DNA of 64,000 nt, from the NCBI RefSeq assembly GCF_947090785.1, contig NZ_OX352320.1:496001-560000 (forward strand), written 5' to 3'. Source of the DNA: Rheinheimera sp. MM224. Its GTDB lineage: Bacteria; Pseudomonadota; Gammaproteobacteria; Enterobacterales; Alteromonadaceae. A program made the translations under genes and the position numbers. Shown piece by piece: positions 55,986 through 64,000 of this stretch. Positions within the stretch are counted from its first letter, which is position 1. Every line of letters starts with the position of its first letter. Under the pieces are notes generated by a model. It saw only the letters and a list, made by a program, of their open reading frames with translations. It did no database searches and had not been told where the DNA came from.

Positions 55986-56528
55986 ATGACCAATCAGCTG
56001 CTTGACGCTGGATTTTTAGATGACCAATGCTTGACCGGTCCATTACCGGAACAGTGGTTGTTGTTACCCACTGTGGCTTTGACCAAAAGACGCTGCAGTT
56101 GGTTGCTGACTTTAATTGTTGTGGTAAGCGGATTAATGGTTGCGCAGTGGTGGTGGGATTCGCACTTACTATTTCCGCTGGTTTTAGCCTGTTGGGGTTT
56201 AACCGGACTGATATTTCTGACCAGTTGGTTTTACTTACCACTGGAAATTCGGCACACCAGATTTTTACTACGTACTCAGGATTTTTTGCTGCAATCCGGC
56301 GTATTCTGGCGCAGAGCTGCGTTGATCCCGCTGCATCGTGTGCAACATGTGACTATTAGCCAGGGACCACTACAAAAACGCTTTGGGCTGGCCACATTAA
56401 AAGTCTATACAGCTGGTGGTCTGGATGCTGAAGCGGCGCTGGCTGATATAGAATATGGAGTCGCGCAGGCATTGAGTGAGCAGCTTAGTCAGTTGATCCC
56501 ACGTGGAGATACTGATGCTGAACACTGA
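55986..56528 (+). CDS. PH-domain membrane protein, YdbS-like
   Basis: Membrane protein of 180 residues with two adjacent helices (LLTLIVVVSGLMVAQWWW, LVLACWGLTGLIFLTSWFY) followed by a bacterial PH (bPH2) domain (LPLEIRHTRFLLRTQDFLLQSG ... IPLHRVQHVTISQGPLQKRFGLATLKVYTAGG). This is the YdbS family. Its 3' end overlaps the next gene by 26 bases; YdbS-YdbT pairs are common. Function is unknown; a link to antimicrobial resistance has been suggested for some homologues. Confidence 0.88.
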   Translation: MTNQLLDAGFLDDQCLTGPLPEQWLLLPTVALTKRRCSWLLTLIVVVSGLMVAQWWWDSHLLFPLVLACWGLTGLIFLTSWFYLPLEIRHTRFLLRTQDFLLQSGVFWRRAALIPLHRVQHVTISQGPLQKRFGLATLKVYTAGGLDAEAALADIEYGVAQALSEQLSQLIPRGDTDAEH

Positions 56529-57999
56529 TAGGCCAGAACAGTTGGCGGCAACTGAGCATTGGCAGCGCAGTTCTATCTGGGCCTTGCTGCCTTTGCTGGT
56601 GAAAGCTATAACGCAATGGGTTGGCGTGATCCTGGGTGGGGCCTATTTGTCCTTTAGCGATAGGTTTCAGGCTTATGCACCCTATGGGATAACGGCTCTG
56701 GCACTGCTGATATTCGGCAGTGCGGTGCTAAACTGGCGCTATACCCTGTTTCGTGTCTCTGCTCAAGGTATTGAGCTGCGCCGTGGTTTGCTGCAAAAAG
56801 AACATCTGCTGTTGGCGAATTCGCGTATTCAGGAACTACAGGTTCAACAACCTTTTTACTTCAGGCCACTGCGGTTATTTACAGTCAGTCTTGATAGTGC
56901 CGGTAGTCAGCAACAGGAGTTTTATCTGACCGGCTTGACGTCGCAGCAACTTGCTTTGTTGCAAGGGGGGATGCAGGTTGATCAGGCTCTGCCTTCCACG
57001 CCATTTTTTCGGATTTGGTTGGCGACTTTATACAACAAGCATTTGTGGTTACCACTACTGGCTGTCTTTGGTGCGGTCCAGTCGCAGTTTGATGGCGAAC
57101 TCTTTGAACTTTGGTTTGCTCAGGGCCGTGAGGTGTTGCAACAATCAGGGCGAGAACAGAGTTTCACCTTGCAAATAGCGGCCAGCCTGATCCTATTGCT
57201 GCTGGTGGTTTTGGTGTTAGTGCTGATGACCTGGATTTGGCTTTATCCACAGCGTTTTTTGCGTGATGGCCAGCAGTTACAGCTGCTCCAGGGCACTTTG
57301 CTGAAAAAGTCGCTGCGCATCCAGACGAAAAGGGTGCAGATGCTCACTGTCAGTCAGCCCTGGCTGGCGCGGTTTTTGGGTCATTTTTCACTTATTTTTC
57401 ATGGTTTCACCAATTCTCAGGAACAGAAAAGTAAGTTTGCTCTGTTAGGCCAGACAGGTGATGACATCAATCAGCAATTGCAGGCACAGCAGCTTTTGGC
57501 CTTATCCGATATCCAGCAGTTACCCTTGCAGCGTTATGTTCCGGCTTATTTCCGGCGCTTGTTGTTGCTCCGGGGCATCATCATTTTGCTGCTTAGTTTG
57601 CTCGCGGTTGTATTGTGGCAAAGCGAAGTTATTGCTTTGAGTACGGGCGCTGCGGCTTTGTTTGCTGCTGCACTGTGGTTGCTTGGTGATCTATGGGCCT
57701 ACCGTCGTTGGCATGGATTCTGTGTGCAGGATCAGGTGTTGTATCTGTGGCATGGTGGTCTTGGTCAGTTCTGGCAAATAGTGCCGCTGCAGCAGGTACA
57801 AAAAGTACAGCTGGTGCAGTCGTTGTTTTTTCACCGGCAGCAACTGGTGCAGGTTAACTTCAGTACAGCTAATGGCAGTGTGACGCTGGCCGCTATCCCA
57901 AATCAGCAAGCACAGGAGCTTTATACGCAAGTACTGCAGTTGCGGCCTGAGTTTGGTCATGGTCTGCTTGCTGTATCGGGCCGTATTGATGCTGAATAA
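56503..57999 (+). CDS. PH-domain membrane protein, YdbT-like
   Basis: Partner of the upstream YdbS-like protein. The 498 residues hold three bPH2 repeats (LRRGLLQKEHLLLANSRIQELQVQQPF; LLQGTLLKKSLRIQTKRVQMLTVSQPW; VLYLWHGGLGQFWQIVPLQQVQKVQLVQ) separated by pairs of hydrophobic helices. That layout is diagnostic for YdbT. It overlaps the ydbS-like gene. It is not part of the arsenate operon, which runs the other way. A role in envelope physiology is inferred only. Confidence 0.88.
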   Translation: MEILMLNTDRPEQLAATEHWQRSSIWALLPLLVKAITQWVGVILGGAYLSFSDRFQAYAPYGITALALLIFGSAVLNWRYTLFRVSAQGIELRRGLLQKEHLLLANSRIQELQVQQPFYFRPLRLFTVSLDSAGSQQQEFYLTGLTSQQLALLQGGMQVDQALPSTPFFRIWLATLYNKHLWLPLLAVFGAVQSQFDGELFELWFAQGREVLQQSGREQSFTLQIAASLILLLLVVLVLVLMTWIWLYPQRFLRDGQQLQLLQGTLLKKSLRIQTKRVQMLTVSQPWLARFLGHFSLIFHGFTNSQEQKSKFALLGQTGDDINQQLQAQQLLALSDIQQLPLQRYVPAYFRRLLLLRGIIILLLSLLAVVLWQSEVIALSTGAAALFAAALWLLGDLWAYRRWHGFCVQDQVLYLWHGGLGQFWQIVPLQQVQKVQLVQSLFFHRQQLVQVNFSTANGSVTLAAIPNQQAQELYTQVLQLRPEFGHGLLAVSGRIDAE

Positions 58000-58066
58000 T
58001 GATGAATTCAGCCGCTGTGGTTTAACTCTTTAAAGCAGCAACTTACAGCAAAATCAGTTTTGTTAT

Positions 58067-58096
58067 TTGAGAACAGTTCTTGTTTGTGGCTATACT
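58067..58096 (+). promoter_or_regulatory. Predicted promoter of the iron ABC transporter
   Basis: A -35 TTGAGA (58067-58072) and -10 TATACT (58091-58096) lie 18 bases apart. No clear Fur box overlaps it. Confidence 0.45.
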
Positions 58097-58132
58097 GCGG
58101 CAACTTTCAGTGAACCCCCAATGGAGTATCCG

Positions 58133-59140
58133 ATGAAATTCTGGCAAAAATCTTTAGTGGCTGCGGCCTTAACAGCCGCGACTTTGGCACAGGCTGCAGA
58201 AGTGAATGTGTATTCTGGCCGTCAGGAAGAATTGCTAAAACCTATGCTGGATCAATTCAGCAAGGACACTGGTATTAAAGTGAATTTGATCACCGGCAAG
58301 CCGGATGAACTGATTAGCCGCATGCAAAGTGAAGGTCGCAACAGCCCGGCAGACTTGCTAATTAGCACAGACGTCGGCCGTTTATATCGCGCCGAAGTGC
58401 AGGGTTTATTGCAGCCTATCGATTCAAAGGTACTGACCGACGCTATTCCGGCAGGTTTACGTGACCCAAAACAGCAGTGGTTTGGTTTAACTAAACGCGC
58501 CCGTCCAATCATGTATGTGCCGGGTAAAGTGAAACCAGAACAGTTAAGCACTATCGAAGATTTGGCCGACCCAAAATGGAAAGGCAAAATCTGCGTGCGC
58601 TCGTCCGACAATATTTATAACCAGTCGATGGTGGCGGCTTTAATAGCTCAGCTGGGTGAAGAAAAAACTCAGGCCTGGGCCAATGGCTTTGTCAAAAACT
58701 TCGCTCAGCCGCCAAAAGGTGGAGACCGCGACCAAATCAAAGCAGCGGCTGCTGGTGTTTGTGATATCGCCATAGCCAACACCTATTATTTAGGTGGTAT
58801 GTTTGATGATGCTGGTGATAAAGCTGCAGCTGAAGCGGTGAAAGTATTCTGGCCAAATCAGCAGGACCGTGGCGCTCATATCAATATCTCTGGTGCTGGT
58901 GTCGCTAAATATGCGCCGAACAAAGCAGAAGCCATAAAGCTATTGGAATATATGGTGAAGCCTGAAAGCCAAAGCTGGTACGCCGTGACTAACCATGAGT
59001 ATCCGGTAGTGGTTGATGTAAAGTGGAGCCAACGCCTTGAATCTTTTGGGCAATTTAAGGCTGAGCAGTTACAATTATCGACTTTAGGCGAATTAAATGC
59101 GAAAGCAATTCAGGTGATGGACAAGGCGGGCTGGAAGTAA
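58133..59140 (+). CDS. fbpA: Fe(3+) ABC transporter substrate-binding protein
   Basis: Periplasmic ferric-iron binding protein. From ATG 58133 (GGAG seven bases upstream) it has 335 residues with signal peptide LVAAALTAATLAQAAE. Its mature start EVNVYSGRQEELLKPMLDQF and GGDRDQIKAAAAGVCDIAIANTYYLGG with the iron-ligand tyrosines match the FbpA/FutA/IdiA family. The frame extends to 58067 without a ribosome site. A permease and ATPase follow, the standard layout. Confidence 0.95.
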   Translation: MKFWQKSLVAAALTAATLAQAAEVNVYSGRQEELLKPMLDQFSKDTGIKVNLITGKPDELISRMQSEGRNSPADLLISTDVGRLYRAEVQGLLQPIDSKVLTDAIPAGLRDPKQQWFGLTKRARPIMYVPGKVKPEQLSTIEDLADPKWKGKICVRSSDNIYNQSMVAALIAQLGEEKTQAWANGFVKNFAQPPKGGDRDQIKAAAAGVCDIAIANTYYLGGMFDDAGDKAAAEAVKVFWPNQQDRGAHINISGAGVAKYAPNKAEAIKLLEYMVKPESQSWYAVTNHEYPVVVDVKWSQRLESFGQFKAEQLQLSTLGELNAKAIQVMDKAGWK

Positions 59141-59172
59141 TTCCCCTGCGTAGTTTTGTTGATCGGATAAGC

Positions 59173-59197
59173 GGGCGATCCTAAAGGTCGCCCCTAC
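59173..59197 (-). repeat. REP-like palindrome with GTAG head
   Basis: Minus-strand GTAG (59197-59194) precedes GGGCGACC / GG-A-TCGCCC arms with a four-base loop and a one-base bulge. It lies between fbpA and fbpB and could reduce downstream expression. Confidence 0.7.
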
Positions 59198-59236
59198 GTT
59201 TTTAATGATGCAGTGTTTTAAAAGGATATCTGTCGT

Positions 59237-60868
59237 TTGACCAGCCCGTTATTTAGCCGGACTATCACTGTGTTCGCTTTGCTATTGGCAGTGCCTGTGC
59301 TGGTGGTGCTTGGCTCTTTATTAACGCCTCAGCCTGAATTATGGGCGCATTTGCTGGATACTGTGCTGGCCGATTATGTCACTAACTCTTTGTTATTGGC
59401 TTTAGGTGTAGGTGTGTTAAGTGCTGGCATTGGCACTTTAATGGCCTGGACTGTGGCACGTTATCAGTTTGTTGGCAGAACTGTGGTGCAGTGGTTATTG
59501 CTGCTGCCTATGGCGATTCCGGCTTATATCATGGCGTACAGTTATACCGGCTTGCTGGATTTTGCCGGACCAGTGCAAAGCCAGTTGCGGCTTTGGTTTG
59601 GCTGGTCGTACGGCGATTATTATTTCCCTGAAATCCGTTCTTTGCCCGGCGCTATACTGATGTTGTCGCTGGTGCTTTACCCTTATGTTTATATGTTGGC
59701 ACGCACAGCCTTTCGCCAACAGTCAGGTTCCTTACTCGAAGCCAGCCGCACTTTAGGTTTCACACCGCGTCAGCATTTCTGGAAAGTGGCATTGCCTGTA
59801 GCCCGTCCTGCGATTTTGACAGGGGCGGCATTGGCGATGATGGAAGCTTTTGCCGACTACGGCACTGTGCAGTATTTTGGTGTCACCACTTTTACCACTG
59901 GTATTTTCCGCACCTGGTTTGGCATGGGCAATCAGGTTGGGGCTGCGCAACTGTCGGCACTTTTGTGTAGTTTTGTGTTGTTGCTGCTTTATCTGGAGCA
60001 ATGGTCCAGACGCAAACTGAAGTTTTATCAGCAAGGCCAAAAGCAGCAGGAACCGACCCGACAGCCTGTGCAGGGGCTGGCCGGATTTGGCATGTTACTG
60101 CTTTGTTTAGTGCCAGTGCTGTCAGGTTTTCTGTTGCCTGCTTTGCAGCTGCTGGGCTGGGCTTTGGAACGTGTTGAACAGCTATTCTCGCCAGATTTTA
60201 TTCAGCTTTTAATCAATAGCTTTTCCCTGGCTGCTTTAACAGCTGTGGTCACCGCCAGTCTGGCTTTATGTTTTGCTTATGCCAAACGCTTATCCGGCCA
60301 TTGGTCTTTGGTTTTGCCTGTGCGTATAGCCGCTATGGGCTACGCCTTACCTGGCACAGTGATCGCCATAGGCGTGATGTTACCGCTGGCCGCTTTGGAT
60401 AACTCGATAGATTTATGGGCCGAGCAGCAGTTTGGTGTTCGCACTGGTTTGTTATTGTCCGGCACTTTAGTAGCGCTGGTGCTGGCTTATACGGTACGGT
60501 TTATCGCTGTGGCTTTGCATAGTGTCGAAGCCGGTCTGATGAACATTACGCCTTCAATGGATAACGCCGCCCGTAGCTTAGGCGAAAGCCCGGTTGGGGT
60601 GCTCAAGCGGGTGCACTTGCCTCTGCTTCGGGCTTCAGTGCTGAGCGCTTTATTACTGGTGTTTGTGGATGTGCTCAAAGAGTTACCTGCCACTTTATTG
60701 CTGCGGCCTTTTAACTTTAATACCTTATCGGTACGCAGTTACGAGCTGGCGTCAGATGAGCGGCTGGCCGATGCAGCTTTGCCTGCACTTGCCATAGTAC
60801 TGATAGGTTTAATTCCGGTGATCCTGTTGTCCCGAGCTTTGGATCGTTCTAACAGAGGAGCAACTTAG
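59237..60868 (+). CDS. fbpB: Fe(3+) ABC transporter permease
   Basis: Inner-membrane permease of 543 residues with two fused permease halves (about 12 helices). Each half carries the EAA-type loop: EASRTLGFTPRQHFWKVALPVARPA near 180 and NAARSLGESPVGVLKRVHLPLLRAS near 450. That is the FbpB/SfuB pattern. It starts with TTG 59237, with AGGA eleven bases upstream; a REP-like palindrome sits between it and fbpA. Its stop overlaps the fbpC start. Confidence 0.93.
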   Translation: MTSPLFSRTITVFALLLAVPVLVVLGSLLTPQPELWAHLLDTVLADYVTNSLLLALGVGVLSAGIGTLMAWTVARYQFVGRTVVQWLLLLPMAIPAYIMAYSYTGLLDFAGPVQSQLRLWFGWSYGDYYFPEIRSLPGAILMLSLVLYPYVYMLARTAFRQQSGSLLEASRTLGFTPRQHFWKVALPVARPAILTGAALAMMEAFADYGTVQYFGVTTFTTGIFRTWFGMGNQVGAAQLSALLCSFVLLLLYLEQWSRRKLKFYQQGQKQQEPTRQPVQGLAGFGMLLLCLVPVLSGFLLPALQLLGWALERVEQLFSPDFIQLLINSFSLAALTAVVTASLALCFAYAKRLSGHWSLVLPVRIAAMGYALPGTVIAIGVMLPLAALDNSIDLWAEQQFGVRTGLLLSGTLVALVLAYTVRFIAVALHSVEAGLMNITPSMDNAARSLGESPVGVLKRVHLPLLRASVLSALLLVFVDVLKELPATLLLRPFNFNTLSVRSYELASDERLADAALPALAIVLIGLIPVILLSRALDRSNRGAT

Positions 60869-61914
60869 TGCTGGTTTTACAACAAGTTTCCATAGCTTAT
60901 GGCCAGGCTACTGTGGTCAAAGATGTGAGTCTCACTTTGCAACAAGGCCAGATAGGTTGTTTGTTAGGGCCTTCCGGCTGCGGCAAAACCAGTTTATTAC
61001 GAGCTATTGCAGGTTTTGAACCTGTGCACACAGGTTCTGTACTGTTGGCTGATACAATCTTGTCTGAGCCCGGCAAGATGATGAATCCTGAGCAGCGCCG
61101 TATAGGTATGGTATTTCAGGATTTCGCGCTTTTTCCGCATCTGACAGTGGCGCAAAATATTGCCTTTGGATTAAAGAAAATGCCAAAAGCACAGCAGCAA
61201 CAGGTAGTGGCCGAACTGCTAGCTTTAGTAGGCTTGCCCACTTTGGGCGAGCGTTATGTGCATCAGCTGTCTGGTGGTCAGCAGCAGCGGGTGGCTTTAG
61301 CCCGGGCTTTAGCACCAGAGCCAGACGTCCTGTTATTGGATGAACCTTTCTCCGGTTTGGATGCTGATTTACGTGAAGCATTGGCACAGGATATCCGCGC
61401 TATTATCAAGCTGCGGGGAATCAGCGCCTTGATGGTGACTCATGATCAGTTTGAAGCTTTTGCGATGGCTGATCAGATAGGCGTGATGCAACATGGCAAG
61501 CTGCAGCAGTGGGGCAGTGCTTATGAGCTATATCATCAGCCAGCCAATAGATTTGTGGCGGACTTTGTTGGGCACGGTGCTTTACTCAAAGGCGAAGTGT
61601 TAGCAGACGATAAGGTGTATACGGCCTTAGGTGTTTTTGCCCAGACTCAGTCGGATTTTCCATCTGGTGTCACAGTAGATTTGCTGGTGCGACCGGACGA
61701 TATAGTGCATGACGATCAAAGTGGTTTTACTGCCAAAGTTGTTGGCAAATCATTCCGTGGCTCGCATATTTTATATAGCCTGGAATTAGAAGGGGCAGAG
61801 CAGGTGTATTGTTTAGCGCCGAGCCATCATGATCATCAGTTGCAAAGCCGCATTGGCATTAAGCTGGAGTTGGATCATTTGGTGTTATTTCAGCGGCAAA
61901 GATTGGTGGACTAA
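60868..61914 (+). CDS. fbpC: Fe(3+) ABC transporter ATPase
   Basis: ATPase of 348 residues. Walker A GPSGCGKTS, Q-loop VFQDFALFPHLTV, signature LSGGQQQRVALARAL and Walker B LLLDEPFSGLD are intact, and a C-terminal TOBE domain follows (about 240-345). It begins with GTG overlapping the fbpB stop (TAGTG), with AGAGGAG upstream. Its last four bases overlap, tail to tail, a solute-binding protein gene on the other strand. Confidence 0.94.
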   Translation: MLVLQQVSIAYGQATVVKDVSLTLQQGQIGCLLGPSGCGKTSLLRAIAGFEPVHTGSVLLADTILSEPGKMMNPEQRRIGMVFQDFALFPHLTVAQNIAFGLKKMPKAQQQQVVAELLALVGLPTLGERYVHQLSGGQQQRVALARALAPEPDVLLLDEPFSGLDADLREALAQDIRAIIKLRGISALMVTHDQFEAFAMADQIGVMQHGKLQQWGSAYELYHQPANRFVADFVGHGALLKGEVLADDKVYTALGVFAQTQSDFPSGVTVDLLVRPDDIVHDDQSGFTAKVVGKSFRGSHILYSLELEGAEQVYCLAPSHHDHQLQSRIGIKLELDHLVLFQRQRLVD

Positions 61915-62660
61915 TAGTCGGGCTGCAGCAGTTCAAGTCGGTGCTGTTGCTTCAGTTTTTGCAGACCCTGTTCAAACTTTTGCTGCATCAACAGTGCCCC
62001 AGGATATGCTTTCGAGAAGGCCAGGTACACCGGTCTTGCTTCAACTACAGGTCCGGTAGAGCTTAGTTGAGTGCTGTATTCGGCCAGTTCTGTTGCCAGT
62101 AAATATTCGGCTACCATTTGTTCGCAAATCACTAAATCCACCCTACCCAAGGCCAACATTTTCATGGATTCGAGATCTGTGTTTACTTCTATCCACTCAA
62201 AAGGTAAGGCTTTGATGGCTTGCGGATAGCTGTATCCCCTTACAACCCCCAATCGGAGTGGCCTTTTCGCCAATTGATTTAGTTCGGTAAAGGCGATTGG
62301 ATTTGCTGTGCTGTGATAAAACTTCAGGTAGTTGGTATAAAGCGGTGTGGGGTAATGCAGATATCCTGCTCGTTCTGCGTCAAACCAGACGCTGACAATA
62401 GCCGCAGCTTCACCTTGTTTGGCTTGCAACAAAGCACGGGGCCATGGCAAAAAGTCTATCTGTATGTCCTGCTGCTGAGCGGCAAAAATTTCTCTGACTA
62501 ATTGAACTGCATGCCCCTGATTGGGCAGGTTTTCCCCGTTGTGTGGCACAAACTCACTACTGACAATACGCAGCGCTTCTGCCTGTACAGAGAAGCTGAA
62601 GCTCAGCACAAGCAACCACAACCTGATGATCCACTTCATTTTTTGCCTGCTTTGTTTCAT
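61911..62660 (-). CDS. Orphan periplasmic solute-binding protein (SBP_bac_3 type)
   Basis: Protein of 249 residues with a signal peptide (IIRLWLLVLSFSFSVQAEA) and the two-lobed family-3 binding-protein fold (LRIVSSEFVPHNGENLPNQGHAVQLVREIF ... GRVDLVICEQMVAEYLL). No permease is nearby, so it may act as a stand-alone sensor or belong to a transporter elsewhere. Amino-acid ligands are typical but not proven. Its end overlaps fbpC convergently. Confidence 0.82.
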   Translation of the reverse strand: MKQSRQKMKWIIRLWLLVLSFSFSVQAEALRIVSSEFVPHNGENLPNQGHAVQLVREIFAAQQQDIQIDFLPWPRALLQAKQGEAAAIVSVWFDAERAGYLHYPTPLYTNYLKFYHSTANPIAFTELNQLAKRPLRLGVVRGYSYPQAIKALPFEWIEVNTDLESMKMLALGRVDLVICEQMVAEYLLATELAEYSTQLSSTGPVVEARPVYLAFSKAYPGALLMQQKFEQGLQKLKQQHRLELLQPDY

Positions 62661-62934
62661 CTACTGTACGGATTTTTAACTGAAAAAAGCTGGTAAAGCA
62701 ATGTACTTGACCAGTTCTTCACCATCAGTCAGTACTAAGGCGGTTGGATCCGTGGTCGAAAGTGATCAACAGGGAAGTAGCGAATAAAGCCTCGCACCAA
62801 GGTAAGAAATTTTATGATATTGGAGGGCATGTTCAATCAGAAGTCGCCTGTGGAATGACAAGCAAAGATCCTGAGTGCAGCTCTGCATGCAGGGTGTTGT
62901 GGGGACTGAAGGTTCGAAAGCTCCGGTTAGCTAA
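62661..62934. other. Non-coding stretch next to the cassette-like region
   Basis: These 274 bases hold no gene I can support. A 64-codon frame on the plus strand has no ribosome site or known domain. The right end carries AGCTAAC (minus strand, near 62,930), a putative attC-like R'' box after the ASCH gene. A short palindrome CTGCATGCAG lies near 62,886. Confidence 0.5.
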
Positions 62935-63411
62935 TTAGGCAGCGCCTGCCGGAAATATGCGCTCAAACTCTTGAAAGACGATAGGCATTTCAGGCCTGGG
63001 CTCATAGCCAGTTCCCTGGAGCTCGTGATGGTAATAGTCCCAATGAGCCTTGTGCCACCAATCAAGCGAGCCGTCTCCCTCACCTTCAATTCTTGCATGA
63101 ACCTCCGTGACCTCGTTCAGCGGGAGGATCTGCACATTGGTTGTGCGAATAATACATATGGCCTTACCGCTCCAATCCGTCACTATGTTCAGATCGCCTA
63201 TACGCGGCAAAGCCTCTCCGCTGGTCTCAAAAAACCACAATGACGGTGATGTTGCGCGCTTTGTGCCGTTCAATACTAGCTGAGCACACTCATTAGCATC
63301 CGTCTCGTTGTCGCAGAAATACCAGGCTGGCGGTGCATCAGTGGGGAACTGTGATAGCTGAGATTGATGCGCAAGGTAGGTGTCCCACATAAGCTTTACT
63401 GATCGGTGCAT
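62935..63411 (-). CDS. ASCH-domain protein
   Basis: Protein of 158 residues. The ASCH fold, related to PUA, is marked by CAQLVLNGTKRATSPSLWFFE and IGDLNIVTDWSGKAICIIRTTNVQI, with WWHKAHWDYY near the C-terminus. Members bind RNA or hydrolyse modified nucleosides; the exact reaction here is unknown. Such genes are frequent in integron cassettes. The start codon sits directly after GTTATG, possibly an attC R' box. Encoded on the minus strand like its neighbours. Confidence 0.85.
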   Translation of the reverse strand: MHRSVKLMWDTYLAHQSQLSQFPTDAPPAWYFCDNETDANECAQLVLNGTKRATSPSLWFFETSGEALPRIGDLNIVTDWSGKAICIIRTTNVQILPLNEVTEVHARIEGEGDGSLDWWHKAHWDYYHHELQGTGYEPRPEMPIVFQEFERIFPAGAA

Positions 63412-63507
63412 AACAGCGTTTCCTTACGACCTAAAGCCCGACACACGCGAGCAACTTGTTATGAGTCGAGAGCGCCGTAGGCGCATTCTGCTGTCGATTG
63501 TTAGCTA
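63408..63507 (-). repeat. attC-like site between the ASCH gene and the membrane gene
   Basis: The membrane-protein stop codon lies in AGCTAAC and the next gene starts in GTTATG. Between them are the hairpin GCGCC-TAC-GGCGC and the paired blocks CATAACA (63470-63464) and TGTTATG (63416-63410). The roughly 100-base span fits attC length, but the core boxes match consensus imperfectly. Confidence 0.35.
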
Positions 63508-63857
63508 TTAACCGCACTTGCTAGTGTCAATCCGCTGATAACCCAAAATACCAACCATGATAAATGCCTACCTCTTGTGTAGTAAGCTGAAAAAACACCG
63601 CTCACGGCAAATAGAATACTGACTGTAAAAAGCAATATTTTCGAATCGGGCAGTAACACTAAAAGTGCCGCAAACCCAAACCAGGTCAAACTTGTTATAT
63701 GCCACGCAAATCGAAGGGTTCCTTTTGTAAATTGATCACTGCCAAAAATATGTGGCAGATTTTCACGTTTAAACAGGCGGATTAGTATGTACCTTTCACC
63801 AAGGACCGAATGAACTAGCCCGCATAGGATAAGCAACAGTGACGCAATGATTAACAA
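63501..63857 (-). CDS. Hypothetical membrane protein, cassette-like
   Basis: Protein of 118 residues with four hydrophobic segments (IIASLLLILCGLVHSVLGE, ITSLTWFGFAALLVLLP, ILLFTVSILFAVSGVFSAYY, WLVFWVISGLTLASAV). It begins with TTG preceded by a strong AGGAGG site. I recall this GLVHSVLGE-type membrane family from integron cassettes but cannot check. Its stop lies inside AGCTAAC. It is on the same strand as the ASCH gene. Confidence 0.6.
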   Translation of the reverse strand: MLIIASLLLILCGLVHSVLGERYILIRLFKRENLPHIFGSDQFTKGTLRFAWHITSLTWFGFAALLVLLPDSKILLFTVSILFAVSGVFSAYYTRGRHLSWLVFWVISGLTLASAVNS

Positions 63858-63863
63858 AGGGCC

Positions 63864-63952
63864 TCCTAACGACTTACATTTGTATATTGTGCCAGCACGT
63901 TTGTCTGGTTTTACGTGTTGGCACCTTATTCCCTTTTGGCTAGCTGTTATTT
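63864..63952 (-). repeat. attC-like palindromic site at the window edge
   Basis: GTTAGG (rc of 63865-63870) and TAAC (rc of 63946-63949) bracket a near-perfect inverted repeat: GTGCCAGCACGT (63889-63900) and ACGTGTTGGCAC (63913-63924), with one mismatch and a 12-base loop. This resembles an attC with a large terminal structure, but could be an ordinary terminator. Confidence 0.4.
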
Positions 63953-64000
63953 ACCAGCCCTGCCACCGTAAGCCTCTAAATTAGATTGTTTTTCCTTCTT
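63947..64000 (-). CDS. C-terminal end of an unidentified ORF, partial
   Basis: On the minus strand the last 17 codons read KKEKQSNLEAYGGRAGK and stop at TAA, which lies in the TAAC of the attC-like site. The rest is outside the window. Its stop placement matches the pattern of the next two genes. It may be chance, since the frame is short. Confidence 0.3.
   Translation of the reverse strand, partial: KKEKQSNLEAYGGRAGK

Noticed and set aside
62744..62938. A 64-codon plus-strand ORF between the solute-binding protein and the ASCH gene
   Set aside because: No ribosome site, no known domain, and it runs into the putative attC box; the opposite strand carries the real genes.

Overview
The window is chromosomal DNA of a free-living, aerobic, Gram-negative gammaproteobacterium. 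Gene order (rpoN-lptBAC-kdsCD / mlaFEDCB-ibaG-murA / degS-degQ-zapG / zapE-rplM-rpsI-petABC-sspAB), a divergent ilvY/ilvC pair, and a wealth of TonB-dependent receptors point to the Alteromonadales/Chromatiales borderland. Rheinheimera or a close relative is my best guess. It is inferred from gene content and protein flavour, not from a database search.

Left third (1-18,900), the core genome. It holds an envelope block: LPS export (lptA, lptB, lptC), Kdo synthesis (kdsC, kdsD), retrograde phospholipid transport (mlaF to mlaB), a BolA-like gene and murA. Next come two periplasmic proteases (degS, degQ), zapG and zapE, ribosomal proteins L13 and S9, the cytochrome bc1 complex (petABC) and the stringent starvation proteins sspA/sspB. 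Then follow ilvY and ilvC, with a strong inverted repeat between them.

Middle (18,900-35,900), mixed metabolic and accessory genes. It holds ilvC, mgsA, a DUF898 membrane protein plus M48 protease pair, a quinone-oxidoreductase-like enzyme with a divergent LysR regulator, a GNAT enzyme and a DedA protein. A siderophore-type TonB receptor overlaps a DUF1624 membrane protein. An S9 peptidase is translationally coupled to a second ZapE-like ATPase. A previously unlisted 38-codon gene and a GAF protein with a worn-out kinase-like tail follow.

Nutrient-scavenging region (36,000-46,700). A FecI-like sigma factor, a FecR-like anti-sigma factor and a TonB receptor with an STN signalling domain form one operon. 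A close paralogue of that receptor, without STN, and a PHP-type metallohydrolase lipoprotein follow after three unrelated small genes.

Right third (46,700-64,000), an accessory mosaic. It holds two VOC proteins, an HD protein, an HTH-DUF805 fusion, small membrane proteins, a GST and a DUF885 protein. A TacA/TacT-type toxin-antitoxin pair has two palindromic operators around its promoter. The arsR-GAPDH-arsJ arsenate operon has two matching operators. After these come two YdbS/YdbT-like PH-domain proteins, an Fe(3+) ABC transporter, an orphan solute-binding protein and, at the edge, short same-strand ORFs separated by attC-like palindromes, which may be the tail of an integron cassette array.

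Intergenic repeats include at least three palindromes with a GTAG head typical of REP elements, and a separate composite repeat after ilvC with a fragment near 45.1 kb. I saw no tRNA, rRNA, CRISPR array, prophage or intact insertion sequence.
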